Shown here in pieces: positions 47,011 to 57,910 of a stretch of 64,000 bases of DNA; positions within the stretch are counted from its first letter, which is position 1; every line of letters starts with the position of its first letter. This stretch comes from Tanypteryx hageni (Eukaryota; Arthropoda; Insecta; Odonata; Petaluridae). The translations under genes and the position numbers were made by a program. A model generated the notes under the pieces. It searched no databases. It was not told the origin of the DNA and saw only the letters and a list, made by a program, of their open reading frames with translations. Location: the NCBI GenBank assembly GCA_028673005.1, contig CM054116.1, positions 36,862,854 to 36,926,853 of the forward strand, in the 5' to 3' direction.

Positions 47011-47243
47011 GATCACTAGTGATCTTTAAATTATGTTTTTATATATATATATGAAATGAAAAGGTAGTGATGAGGGTGGCAACAAGGTGTTGAAGGAAGC
47101 CCAGCGGATACTTACCAAGTCGGGGATCAAGATGGCAGGCTGCTGGGGGGGTCGAAGAGACACGTTGAACATAAAAAACACAAAAAAACACGCAAGCTTA
47201 TCGGGTCTATGCCCTTCTTCAGCGATAGAGTAACTGATATATA

Positions 47244-49639
47244 TCATTATATATCGACGACTCTTACAGAGGAGGATATATATAACATACTAGTAGTTGG
47301 TGCTTGCATACTACAAGCATTTCATCTCACATTCAAAAAACATTCATTTTTCAGACAGACATTTCATCATTACAAATATTCTTTTAATTCTAAAGATTTC
47401 ACCTCCGCAGCGATTTCCGTTTTCCCCAAATGTAAAAATAATAGTTTTAAACAATCCCCAAATGTTGCAATTTAAAAATTTTTACACTTTCTCCATTATG
47501 GGGTACTAATGCTACACATTTTAGCAAAATTTTAAAGTTGTAACACTTCTAGAAGTCAAATAATATTTTCTAATTGTTTAAATTTAAATAGTTTTTAACG
47601 GCCGCCGAAATTCATGTATGGTAAAATTGAAATGTTTTTCTGTGCTAGTTCACTACTTTGTACATAACTTGAAAATTTCAGTTCCATAGCTCATCCCGTA
47701 ATGTCTAAACAGTTATGTATTTCTTTAAATTTTAAGAATTTTTAACTGCCAAAGAAATTAAAATATCAAAATTTGTATATTCCTTATTTCGTTTTATTAC
47801 GAATTCTTCTTATAAAAAAATTTCAACTCTGTAGCACATGCAGAAATACATAAACCTTGAAAATTTGTTTAAACAATTGCGAATTTTTAGCTGCCGCATT
47901 GTTGTACTTTTTGAAGATTTTCGTTTTTTCTGGTCGGTTTTGCACAAAATACTACATATGAAAAAAATTTCGAATCTCCAGCTCATCTGGAAGTGCCTAA
48001 ACATTAGTATCCTCCTATATATATATATGTTATCTCCTCCTCCTCCTCCTCTGTAAGGAACGTCTATATATAATGACTAGTAGTTGGTGCTTGCATACTG
48101 AAAGCATTTCATCTCACATTAAAAGAACATTCATTTTTCAGACAGAAATTTCAACATTACAAATGGTCTTTTAATTCTAAAGATTTCATTTCTGCAGCGA
48201 TTTTCGTTTTTCCCACATGTAAGAATAATAGTTTAAAACCATCTCCAAATGTCGCAATTTTAAAAATTTACACTTTCTTCATTATAAGGTTCTAATGCTA
48301 CACATTTTTGCCAAATTTTAAAGTTGTAGCACTTCTAGAAATAAAATAATATTTTTGTAATTGTTTAAATTTAAATAATTTTTAACGGCCGCCGCAATAT
48401 ATATATATGGTAAAATTGAAATGTTTATTTGTGCAAATTTACTACTCTGTAAATAATTTGAAAATTTCAGCTTCCTAGCTCATCCCATAGTACCTAAACA
48501 GCTATCTATTTGTTTAAACTTTAAGAATTTTTAACTGCCAAAAAAATTAAAATATCAAAATTTGTATAAACCCTATTTCGTTCTTTTAAAAATTCTACTT
48601 ATAAAAAAAATTTCAACTCCGTGGCACATTTGTAAATATATAAACCTTGAAAATTTGTTTAAACAATTGCGAATTTTTAGCGGCCGCATTGTTGCACTTT
48701 TTAAAGATTTTCGTTTTTTCTAGTCGGTTTTACACAAAATCCTACCTAAGAAAAAAATAACGAATCTCCAGCACATCTGGATGTGCCTAAACATTAGTAT
48801 CCTCCTGTTATATATATATCATTATATATCGACGACTCTTACATAGGAGGAGATAACATATAGGAGGATACTAATGTTTAGGCACTTCCAGATGTGCTGG
48901 AGATTCGAATTTTTTTTCATAGGTAGGATTTTGTGCAAAACCGACTAGAAAAAACGAAAATCTTGAAAAAGTGCAACAATGCGGCCGCTAAAAATTCGCA
49001 ATTGTTTAAACAAATTTTAGGTTTATGTATTTCCAAATGTGCTACTGAGTTAAAAAAATTTTTATAAGTAGAATTCTTAAAAAAACGAATTAGGGATTAT
49101 AAAAATTTTGATATTTTAATTTTTTTGGCAGTAAAAAATTCCTCAAGTTTAAACAAATAGATAGCTGTTTAGGTGCTACCAGGCGAGTTAGTGAGCTGAA
49201 ATTTTCAACTTATATAAAGTTTAGTCTTTTTAAACAAATAAACATCTCAGAGTAGTTATAAAATTCTTATTGCGGCCGTTAAAAATTATTTAAATTTAAA
49301 CAATTAGAAAAATATTATTTCACTTCTTATTGTGCTACAATGTTAAAATTTGGCATAAATGTGTGGCATTATTAAGCCAATGTGGAAAACGTATAGTATT
49401 CCTAAAATTGCAAAAATTAGCGATTGTTTTACTCCATTATTGTTCCATAAGGAAAAAACGAAAATCGGCCCTGAGGAGAAATCTTATGAATTAAAGAAAT
49501 ATTTCTCATGATGAAATATCTCTCTGAAAAATTAATGTATTTTTAAGGTGAGATGATATGCTTGCAGAATGCAAGCGCCTTTTACTAGTATGTTATATCC
49601 TCCTCCTCCTCCTCTGTAAGGAATGTCTATATAGAATGA
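47244..49639. mobile_element. Unit 2: head-to-head Helitron-like cluster
   Basis: 5' tip 47244-47289, inverted units 47290-48076 and 48077-48818, forward unit 48819-49588 and inverted tip 49589-49639, matching 29344-31739 base for base as far as read. Confidence 0.6.
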
Positions 49640-51122
49640 TAACAGTAGGATACTAATCTCCAGCCCAAACTACAAGAGCTAGAGAGCTGAGAGTTTTAAT
49701 TTTTGTAGATATGATGGAGAAACCTTCAGATAAAATGAGACTTCTTACCTAAGTGACATGAGTTCGACTCCAGAAATTCTGAAAGTTGCGTTTTTCCCAT
49801 AAGAAAAGCATTGCGCCATTTTTGTAAATTAATTATGGGCACTTGCCGGTAAGCTAGAAAGATGAAATTTTCAGTGTTGCTAGATGGACGCAATATCTAT
49901 TAGGAATTATTGTCACTTTTGCTTACAGTGTCTTGGGTTCGACTCCAGAGACCCCGGAATATCTCCCATAAGTTAGCATGGGAATACGCAATCCAGTGTG
50001 TAGACCAATCTAATAAGTTTAGGAAGCTGATATTTTGCAAGTTTATAGAACTTTTCTCATAACCAACTACAAAAATCGAAAATTTAAAAATTGTAAATTT
50101 TAGGGGTTGTTTTAACCCCATTTGTACATTGAAGTTTAATAATATTTTAGATAAATAGATAGATAATCGTCTTTATTCGGGCGAAATTTAGACCATAAGG
50201 TCCATTCTTACATTTAATTTTAGGTACTACGGGATGAGCTAGGAAGCTGCAATTTTCAAATTATTTACAGAATAGTGCACTTGCACAAATAAACATTTCA
50301 ATCTCTCTATATATATATTGTGGCAACCGTTAAAAATGTTTAAATTTTAATCAATTAGAAAAAATTTATTTTATTTAAAATTTGGCTGAAATGTGTAGCA
50401 TTAGTACCTCATAATGGTAAAAGTAAAATTTTTATCTTGGAACTATATGCTGTAGGTACGAGTTTTTGAAATCATTTCGTAGAAAATTATACATAGAAAA
50501 AAATAAAATTTTGAAAAAGTTAAAAAATTTGACCACTAATAATTCGCAATTGTTTAAACATATTTTTGAGGTTTATGTATTACCGAATGTGCTACGGAGC
50601 TAACATTTTTTTAGAGGTAGTGTTTGCAAAAAAACGAAATAGGGGATATAGAAATTTTGATATTTTAATTTATTTGGCAGTAAAAAATTCTTAAAGTTTA
50701 AACAAATAGGTAAATGTTTAGATACTACGGGGCTAGTTAGAGAGCTGAAATTTTCAAGTTATTTAGAGTTTAGTCTATTTAAACGAATAAACATTTCATT
50801 GTATCTATGAAATTCTTATTGCGGCCGTTAAAAATTATTATAATTTAAACAATTAGATAAATGTTATTTCACTTCTAAATGTGCTACAAATTTGAAATTT
50901 GGCATAAATGTGTGGCATTATTAACCCAATGTGGAAAACGTATAATATTCATAAAATTGCAAAAATTATCAATTGTTTTACTCCATAATTGTTCCATAAG
51001 TAAAAAAAGAAATTTTGTCCCTAGGACAAATCTTTTGAATTTAAGAAATATTTCCCATCTCTAAAAAATTAATGTTTTTTCAAGGTAAGATGAAATGCTT
51101 GCAGTATGCAAGCACCTTCTAC

Positions 51123-51125
<3 letters not shown>
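49640..51125 (+). mobile_element. Unit 2: longer Helitron-like unit
   Basis: Copy of 31740-33225, ending with the same hairpin and CTAG (51122-51125). Confidence 0.55.

Positions 51126-51206
<81 letters not shown>
51126..51206. repeat. Unit 2: (GT)n(AT)n microsatellite
   Basis: Six bases shorter than its partner at 33226-33312. Confidence 0.9.
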
Positions 51207-51208
<2 letters not shown>

Positions 51209-52383
51209 TTAAATTGTGTTAATCTGATTTACTAATCCTTCAATGTATATATATTTAAATATCAGAGATGTAGATGGGGGTATGTGCTGGTATACACTGT
51301 ATACCTAGTTCACAAGTAGATTTTTTATGCTGCTATTTGTTGGTTATCTATACCCTCTCCGCTTCTCTTCCACCTATTCTGGAGCATGTATTTAGTTCTG
51401 AAAACCCATTTTCCCCCACATAAATATAAAAAATATCTTTCATTAATAATATTTAAATGTTTTTGTTGCTATGAATACAGGATATGAACTAAAACCACCT
51501 GAACTGATGATATATACAATCACAAGTATGATATGAAAAGATCTTAACAGTGTCCTTATCAAAATAGTCTCATTGCTGAGCCATACACTTCTCCCAACAG
51601 TGTTGCCATGCCTGGAAACATTTTTAGAAGTCCTGTTTTGTAATGTTCCTCAGAGCTACCATTGTTTTTACTTTCTCCATACAAAGTATAGGGGAAAGTG
51701 TTGTTTTCATGAAAAAAAATCGATTTCGAGATTTCAATGGAATTACACGTCTTGAGGTCCCCCTGAACACGTTTTGACCACTTTCTCGATGATGTCTGTG
51801 TATGTGACAGTTTTTGTTGGTGCTCTAACTGAAAAACTATTAATCAGGTCAATGCAAAATTTTATATTTAACATTATTATAAAAGTCACAAGAGTTTCAT
51901 TAGTTTCTGGTAAAAATCAGTCAACCAGCAGTGGGTGTTTACTCTTGTCACTTATCAGTTATTTTGAAATACTTGCTTTAATACTTGATATATGTAAAAA
52001 TGCACTGGAATAAATGTTGTAGGAAATATAAGTTTTTACAACCTTTGTTTGAAACATTTTTCCATATAATGCATTGTTTAAGAGATATCTTAAAAATTAT
52101 ATTTTTAGCTGCCACCACCTACCGGTGACTGTTGTAAACACTTTACGCTTAGTTATGTCTTATGTTAGTAACGCTCCTTTTTATTTTCTTAATTGTTGGA
52201 GCTTTGTAGCTATATCCAATATCAGAAGGCTATGGTTTGAGTTTATTTCTGTTATTTGTAAAGTCTAAAATTTTCTCGCAGTTTCTTAAAATATTTATTA
52301 TGTAACCTATTTGGAATTTTTAGAAACATTACAGATATGGAGAAAGTCATGTGCTGGCCATATCAGATTTTTCACTTCAGATG
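51207..52383. other. Unit 2: dispersed-repeat fragments, no gene
   Basis: Copy of 33313-34490. It carries the A-to-C difference at 51972, which would change one residue (Ile to Leu) in a meaningless frame. Confidence 0.5.
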
Positions 52384-53989
52384 GAGCCATTATAAATGCT
52401 TATAATTCAAGTGTATATGCCAGCAACTAATGCTGGTGATGATGAAGTAGATGAAATGTATGAACAGATTATGGAGAAATTGGAGGAGGGAAAAGATAGG
52501 ATCACCACCATAGTAATGGGAGACTGGAACAGTGTTAAAAGAGCAATTGATGACATGAAAAGAAGGAAGGCTGTTGGGAGTGATGATATACCAGTGTACA
52601 TTCTTAAGGTTTTGGGGTTGAAAGCAGTTAAGCAACCTACAAAATTCTTTAACCAAGTATATGATACTGGCATATGGCCTGAAGGCCACTGGGGAAAAAG
52701 AACAATGAAAAATTTGGAAGGATTACAGAACTATTAGTTTAATTTCTCATACAGCTAAAGTTCTAACCAGAATAATAACCAAAAGAATTGAAGGTAAAAT
52801 AGAAAAGGACTGCAAGATAATAAGTTTGGTTTCAGAAGAGGAAGATGAACAAGAGATGCTATAGGATGTATGAGGATGATGATAAAAAGTGCTAGAAGTC
52901 AATATGGATATGTACTTTTGTTTTGTAGATTGGGAGAAAGCTTTTGACTGAGTGAAATGGGATAAAATGTTGGATATTTTAAATAAAATAGGGATTGATT
53001 GGAAAGATAAAAGATTGCTTGAAAACCTTTACTTAGATCAAAAGATTGGAGTCAGGGTTGAAGAAGAAGAAACAGAAAGTACTTCAATAGGGAGGGGAGT
53101 GAGGCAGAGATGTCCTATTTCACCAGCGATATTTAATATTTATGCAGAAACAATAACAGAAGAAGCCTTGATGGAAGAGAAAGGATTTAAGATAGGAGGT
53201 GAAAGTATTACCACCATTAAATATGCAGATGATCAGAGATTAATAGCAGAAGGCGAGAAAGAACTTCAGAGGATGACAGACAGGCTAGTGGAGGTTGGCC
53301 AAAAATATGGAATGAAGATCAATGCTGGAAAAACAAAAGTCATGGTGGTTTCAAAGGAACATAAAGAATTAAATATAATGGTAAATGGCCAAAAATTGGA
53401 AAAAGTAAGTAGTTTCAAATATCTTGGCAGTATTTTAGTGCAGGATGGAAGTAGTACACAGGGCATCAGAAGTAGGATTGCAATGGCAAAAGCAGCACTT
53501 AACGAGAAGAAGGAGCTTCTCACACAAGCAAGAAAATAAATTTAGAAACAAGGAAGAAATTAGCAAAATGCTACATATGGAGCATAGCTCTTTATGGTGC
53601 AGAGACATGGATGGTAAGGAGAAAGGAGGAAATATATTTAGTTTTGAGATGTGGGTATGGAGGAGGATGATGAAAGTGAAATGGACAGAGAGGAAGAGAA
53701 ACAAAGAAGTATTAGAAATGGTGGGAGAAGAAAGGATGCTAATAAAAACAATCAGGAAAAGAAAAGCAAATTGGATAGGGTACACATTGAGAAGACAGTG
53801 TTTACAAAGGACGATCTTAGAAGGAAAAATTAGCGGAATAAGAGGAAGAGGGAGAAAAAGAATAGGAATATTAGAGAATATAAAGCAGGAATATAATACT
53901 TATAGAGGTATAAAAGAGGCTTCTAGGGAGAGAGAGAAATGGAGGCAGCGATTCAACTGAAACCTGTCTATGGACAGCATGATGATGAT
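52384..53989 (+). mobile_element. Unit 2: LINE with (GAT)n tail
   Basis: Copy of 34490-36095, here continuing past the GAT tail into the original right flank. The RT core is 52952-53539 (KYADDQRLIAEG) and the basic C-terminus reaches 53960. Confidence 0.75.
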
Positions 53990-54032
53990 GATATATATTA
54001 TATTATATACATACATATATATATATATATGT
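53990..54032. repeat. TA-rich microsatellite at the duplication's right border
   Basis: ATATATATTATATTATATAC followed by ATACATATATATATATATAT. It directly follows the LINE GAT tail and was probably the LINE's insertion target or an expanded tail. Confidence 0.6.
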
Positions 54033-54218
54033 GTAGGAGCTGTGGACGTTTTAAGATTTGCAATGCTATATTAGCAACAATGGTGATGGTTTGAGTTACA
54101 TTGTAATCACTTTTGATTGTTGTTGTTTCTTGCCTCCTTTGCTTCTGATACATGCTCAGAGTTACATGTGACACTGTTTTGATAAGTTCAAACTCGTAAT
54201 TTCGTCATGCGTTATATC

Positions 54219-54340
54219 ACAAAATGAATCAACAGTTCACTCCTAGTGAATATGCCGATATTCATTACATTTATGGATTCTGTGATGGTAACAGCAGGAC
54301 AGCATTTGAAGAATACGGATAAACTACGATATTCTTCAAC
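54219..54340 (+). pseudogene. DUF4817-type HTH fragment of a mariner-related element
   Basis: From ATG near 54224 the frame reads MNQQFTPSEYADIHYIYGFC then DGNSRTAFEEYG before a TAA. This is the start of the DUF4817 helix-turn-helix found in transposon proteins of insects (usual FT..EYADI.FIYG..DGN...A...Y). Nothing of the rest of the protein follows. Confidence 0.6.
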
Positions 54341-54369
54341 TTAAAAGTTTTTGAGTTACAGCGCCCACA

Positions 54370-54512
54370 TAAATCTATCACATACAGACAGACATCGTTG
54401 AGAAAATAGTCAAAACGTGTTCAGGGGACATTAAAACATGTATTTCCGTTGAAATCTCGAATTCGATTTTTTTCATGAAAACAATACTTTCTCTATACAT
54501 GGAGAAAGTAAA
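54370..54512 (-). repeat. Dispersed repeat, inverted relative of 33757-33915
   Basis: Reverse-complemented it reads ACTTTCTCCATGTATAGAGA...CATGAAAAAAATCGAATTCG...GAACACGTTTTGAC, matching 33757-33915 and 51651-51809 with about 15-20% divergence. The ACAGACAGACATC near its outer side is typical of RTE-type tails. Confidence 0.55.
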
Positions 54513-54514
54513 AA

Positions 54515-54850
54515 AGCAGGGGTCCTAAAATGGATCCCTATGGAACTTCATTTACAGCTGTAAGTTTTGATGAATGTATGTATTCATTTCGTGATAATAG
54601 TCTAACTACATTCACACGATTTGTTAGACTTGACTTGATTAGGTTGTTTGCTCTGCCTCTCATTCCATAATTTTCAAGTTTTTTTAGGAGTATTTCATAA
54701 TTCATGCAATCAAAAGCCTTAGAAAGGTCGAGAAAGAACCCAATGGTGTGGTTTCCTTTGTCAATGTCAATAATAACTTTTCAAGAAAATTAATTGCAAC
54801 TGAAATGGTAGATTTTTCTTTTGTAAAGCCATGCTGAGAGCTACAAATAG
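54515..54850 (-). pseudogene. LINE reverse-transcriptase fragment (motifs A-B)
   Basis: On the minus strand, across one or two frame changes: SSQHGFTKEKSTISVAINFL, GFFLDLSKAFDCMNYEILLK (motif A), NYGMRGRANNLIKSSLTNR, and VNEVP, stop, GSILGPL (motif B). This is CR1/jockey-group RT, related to but distinct from the RT at 18.8 kb. Both ends are truncated. Confidence 0.7.
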
Positions 54851-55196
54851 GTTACACTTTCCTGACATTTGGTTCTTCTTTTCTGTGTGTTCTTCGTTTA
54901 TTATAATATTTTTGACATTTCTCAAAATTTCCTGCAGTAGAACTGGGATCTCGACTGGAATTATGTAAAAAATTTTAACATTCAATATTCTAAATTTTTG
55001 ACCATAAATTCAATAAGAAAATACAATATTGTCTGTATTAAATTTTACGGATCCCTTTTGTAAGGACGTATATGAAGCTCTCGAGAGTTTAATGCAGCTC
55101 ACAGGCCATAGCTTTATTGCTACTGTTCTTCAACCTTTTTTTGTTGTTGCACATATTCTTTCAAGCAGTATTTTAATGGTTGCACATTCTCTAGTA

Positions 55197-55381
55197 CAGG
55201 GGTGGCAAATGATTTTTGTGTCGCATGCCAAGAAAGTAATGTGAATCATAAGAATTTTACCCAAGTTCACACCTTTTTAAAGAAATTTCATATTTTACAC
55301 AGAAAATACAAGCTTACCCATGCCAAGTAAAGATGCAAGTGTGCCACATAGGACATGCAGGCCATGTATTTGCCATCCCTG
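55197..55381. mobile_element. hAT MITE with 8-bp target duplication
   Basis: Starts CAGGGGTGGCAAATGATTTT and ends, reverse-complemented, CAGGGATGGCAAATACATGG. Flanks CTCTAGTA (55189-55196) and ATCTAGTA (55382-55389) differ at one base. 185 bases, non-coding. Confidence 0.75.
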
Positions 55382-55504
55382 ATCTAGTACATTTCAAGGT
55401 GATAATGATATGAATAACACTTGTGTTAAAATTGATAACTCAAGATTTTAATGTTATAATTGATAGTTTTTGGTGAATCTTTCTGTTTTACACCGTTTCC
55501 CTGT

Positions 55505-55650
55505 CTATTTTGACAGCTGTTCATCTTATTTTGAGAATGTTTCATTTCATTTTGACAGTGGTCCATTCTATTTTGACAACTGTCCATTTAATTTTGACAA
55601 TGGTTCATTCTATTTTGACAATATTTCATTCTATTTTGACATTTCTTTAT
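55505..55650 (+). repeat. Left iteron array of the Tc1/mariner-like element
   Basis: About seven tandem units of the form ATTTTGACA-nnTG(G/T)TTCATT(C/T), each near 21 bases, with TTTTGACA the best-kept part. Regular spacing of about two helical turns suggests a protein-binding array. Confidence 0.75.
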
Positions 55651-55799
55651 TTAATTACATATCAAATACTTGTTACGATTATTCATTAGTTATAACTTTT
55701 ATTTCATGGGCAAATGTATGTATGCGTTGCATTTTTATTTTATAGCATTATATTAATGACATCATTTTATTACCTATGTATATATATTTCTCCTCCCCC

Positions 55800-55888
55800 T
55801 GTTCCATGATTGTTTATTTTAATTTGTATGACTTGTCCTATATTTGCCTGTACAAATCAACTGGACCAATAAATTCTATTCTATTGTT
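55800..55888 (+). mobile_element. LINE 3' end with (ATTCT) tail, nested
   Basis: A short 3' UTR fragment ending GGACCAATAAATTCTATTCT. The AATAAA and ATTCT-repeat tail are like those of the LINE at 18.3-20.97 kb, so a severely 5'-truncated copy of a related LINE landed inside the DNA transposon. Confidence 0.55.
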
Positions 55889-55994
55889 TTATATAGTTTT
55901 ATTTATATTTTAAAATGCAATCAAGTTGGGCACCAAAATACAAAATATTATATGCAGTATGCATTTAATCATTGATACCTTCTTTATTGATACA

Positions 55995-56914
55995 TTTGAT
56001 ACCATATATCTATAAAAATTTGCACCATCATCGCTTGATATTAAATCAGCTCCTTTAGGTATTAATTTTAACAACTCTGCTTCATTCTTTTCAACCGGAT
56101 TAAAAAAAGTTTATTTAGGAGGCAAATATATTATTTCCTGCCCATAATCTAATACCAAAGCTCTTACTCTTTCATTTTTATGGAATGGAACATTAAACAT
56201 CAGCTAAACAGCATGGTTTATTTGATTCTCAGCAAACATTATTAAATTTTCAAGATATGTAGGTTAAAAAATAGAGCCCATTAAAAGGTATTGTTTTAGC
56301 TTAATAGCAAAATAATTTTTCTCGATTAATTGCGCAGCACAAAGAGATGTTTCATGACTTAACACTTGGGGCAACTTGTATGGTATGCTTTCCACATGAT
56401 GATTGTCCACTTCAAGCCCTCATCGTCACATTGAAACCAACTTCGTCAACAAAATAACCTTCATTTTCTGAAACTCGAGATGGTAATTCCATGAAGTTAA
56501 GAGCGTAACAATATATTGCTTCAATAGACATTTCACCATTTCTTTTCGCTGGGATAATATGTATTCATTTTATTGTATATTGAAAATCATCATCATCTAA
56601 TAAGCGTCCAATTGAGTTTTAAACTCTTCCATACATTTATCTGCGATTCTTTTTAAAGATAAGCTGCGGTCTTCTTCTATCCATTGTTTAATTACTGATT
56701 GCTGTTCTTCATTAAGTTTTTTTCATCTGTGGCCCCCTCTTCTAGATTTATCAATCAACCCTTTCGTTAAGTATTTTTTAATGATTTCGTGAACATTTGT
56801 TCTTTTCACTTCCATTATTTTTGAAATCATGCTTGCATTATTTCCCGAGAGATAAGCATCAATTATTCATCTTCTGTCTTCATTAGAAGTCTCTTTATTT
56901 TTTCTTGGATCCAT
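55995..56914 (-). pseudogene. Tc1/mariner-like (DDE_3) transposase, decayed
   Basis: From ATG at 56914: MDPRKNKETSNEDRR, a stop, IIDAYLSGNNASMISKIMEV (helix-turn-helix), GLIDKSRRGG and IEEDRSLSLKRIADKC. After a frame change it gives GYFVDEVGFNVTMRA (first catalytic Asp), then stops, MFNVPFHKNERVRALV where the family has Asp-Asn at the second catalytic position and Phe is seen here, and YLPPK, stop, TFFNPVEKNEAELLKL with the third acidic residue in the NPxE position. At least five stops and the lost second Asp make it inactive. It is the element's own gene, in minus orientation. Confidence 0.7.
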
Positions 56915-57104
56915 TAAGTATTTTTTTTAGTAAGTTAAGTTTGTATCATTCTAATGAAACTGGGAATAATATGTAAATAATTTATAATTATTAAAATTAA
57001 TGAAAACGTAAATATTAGGTAAATTTTGTAACATTGCTAACCTATCTGGGTATATCTGCAAATGTACCACAAAGTATTGGCAAGTATATGGTTAATGTAG
57101 CAAA

Positions 57105-57215
57105 AATAGAATGATCAAACGTCAAAATTAAATGAACCAATGTCAAAATTAAATGAACCATTGTCAAAATAAGATGACACAATGTCAAAGTTAAGTGAAC
57201 TGTTGTCAAAATAGC
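57105..57215 (-). repeat. Right iteron array of the Tc1/mariner-like element
   Basis: Five to six inverted units of (A/G)TCAAAATTAAATGAACCAAT type, mirror images of the left array and similarly spaced. Confidence 0.75.
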
Positions 57216-57229
57216 CCGGGAAATGGTTA

Positions 57230-57715
57230 TAACATTATTCTTAGTTGTAACATCACAACATTTTATTCAGACGTCATGCGTGAAAGATGAAGAAAAGAGA
57301 AAAATTATAATCTTTAAGTCTTTTAAAACTCTGGACGTATGCGTTTACCCTGTTTGAAAACTCCTGCTCAAAGCATTCAGTGTGCATAATTTGTTTTATA
57401 TCATTGATCATTTATTATTAAAACTGAATTAAAATGAGGCTTATAGGTTCACTATTACCGTACAATAAATTCGCATTAAGGTACATAAATCCATAATCTA
57501 GAACATCATATAACTTACTACCATTTCAAAATTCTATAAATAAGTAATTAAATCTCCCGCGACTCACTGCTTGTCAATGTCGCAAATATTCTTCCTAACC
57601 AGAGCGTAACTTCTTAATATTATTATAAAAGAACTATTCTAGATAATTATTAATAAATTAAAATAAAAGAATTATATTATAACTTGGTACAGCCGTCCGA
57701 TCTAAACCATATAAA
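57230..57715. other. AT-rich spacer upstream of the CLASP promoter
   Basis: No gene or repeat is recognised between the transposon end and the promoter motifs. Confidence 0.6.
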
Positions 57716-57731
57716 ATAACTTATGAATATG

Positions 57732-57760
57732 TTACGTCACGTGACCATTACGTCACTTCC
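57732..57760 (+). promoter_or_regulatory. Paired CRE-like sites with an E-box
   Basis: TTACGTCA occurs at 57732-57739 and 57748-57755, 16 bases apart, and the first overlaps the palindrome GTCACGTGAC (57736-57745) with core CACGTG. CREB/ATF-type factors bind TTACGTCA and USF/Max-type bHLH factors bind TCACGTGA. The cluster lies about 60-90 bases upstream of the likely start region of the CLASP transcript. No TATA box stands at the usual distance. Confidence 0.55.
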
Positions 57761-57799
57761 AAGATCTCTACTTCACAAATGATAACCTAGAGGCGCGAG

Positions 57800-57910
57800 T
57801 CTTCTGTAGTTCGGTAATATGGCGGAGATCTCACAAAGTTGATATTTGTTCTGTAGCATCGTTTATAGGAGTGTATGCCTCGATAAGGGGTTTATTGATA
57901 AACATAAGAG
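57800..57910 (+). other. CLASP: Probable 5' untranslated exon 1 of CLASP
   Basis: The exon is inferred to start near 57,800-57,815 and to end at AAGAG|GTATGT (donor at 57911). It contains AATATGGCGGAG (57816-57827), like the YY1/TISU motif common just downstream of animal transcription starts, and a seven-codon upstream ORF (57819-57842, MAEISQS). The start point is not visible in sequence, and the link to exon 2 rests on the donor, distance and promoter motifs. Confidence 0.45.

Larger units (their letters stand above)
36096..53989. repeat. Second unit of the 17.9-kb direct tandem duplication
   Basis: It starts CGTTGTCCAACTCC joined directly to the GAT tail of the first unit (GATGATGAT|CGTTG) and ends in the same LINE tail, here followed by GATATATATTA. 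Only the first unit has the Penelope 5' part and target duplication to its left, so the left flank (before 18197) and right flank (after 53989) are the original unduplicated borders. Length is 17,894 bases against 17,899. Confidence 0.9.
55491..57229 (-). mobile_element. Tc1/mariner-like element with iterated inverted ends
   Basis: Left ACCGTTTCCCTGTCTATTTT and right (reverse complement) ACCATTTCCCGGGCTATTTT form the outermost inverted repeat. Inside each end comes an array of about 21-base units (ATTTTGACAATGGTTCATTC or variants): about seven on the left (55505-55650) and five or six on the right (57105-57215, inverted). A minus-strand transposase pseudogene lies between them and a LINE tail has inserted near 55800-55888. 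TA dinucleotides are available at both borders, but the exact edge is ambiguous. Confidence 0.7.

Noticed and set aside
55470..55745. 91-codon frame with FYFDN repeats as a gene
   Set aside because: It is the translation of the iteron array of the Tc1-like element.
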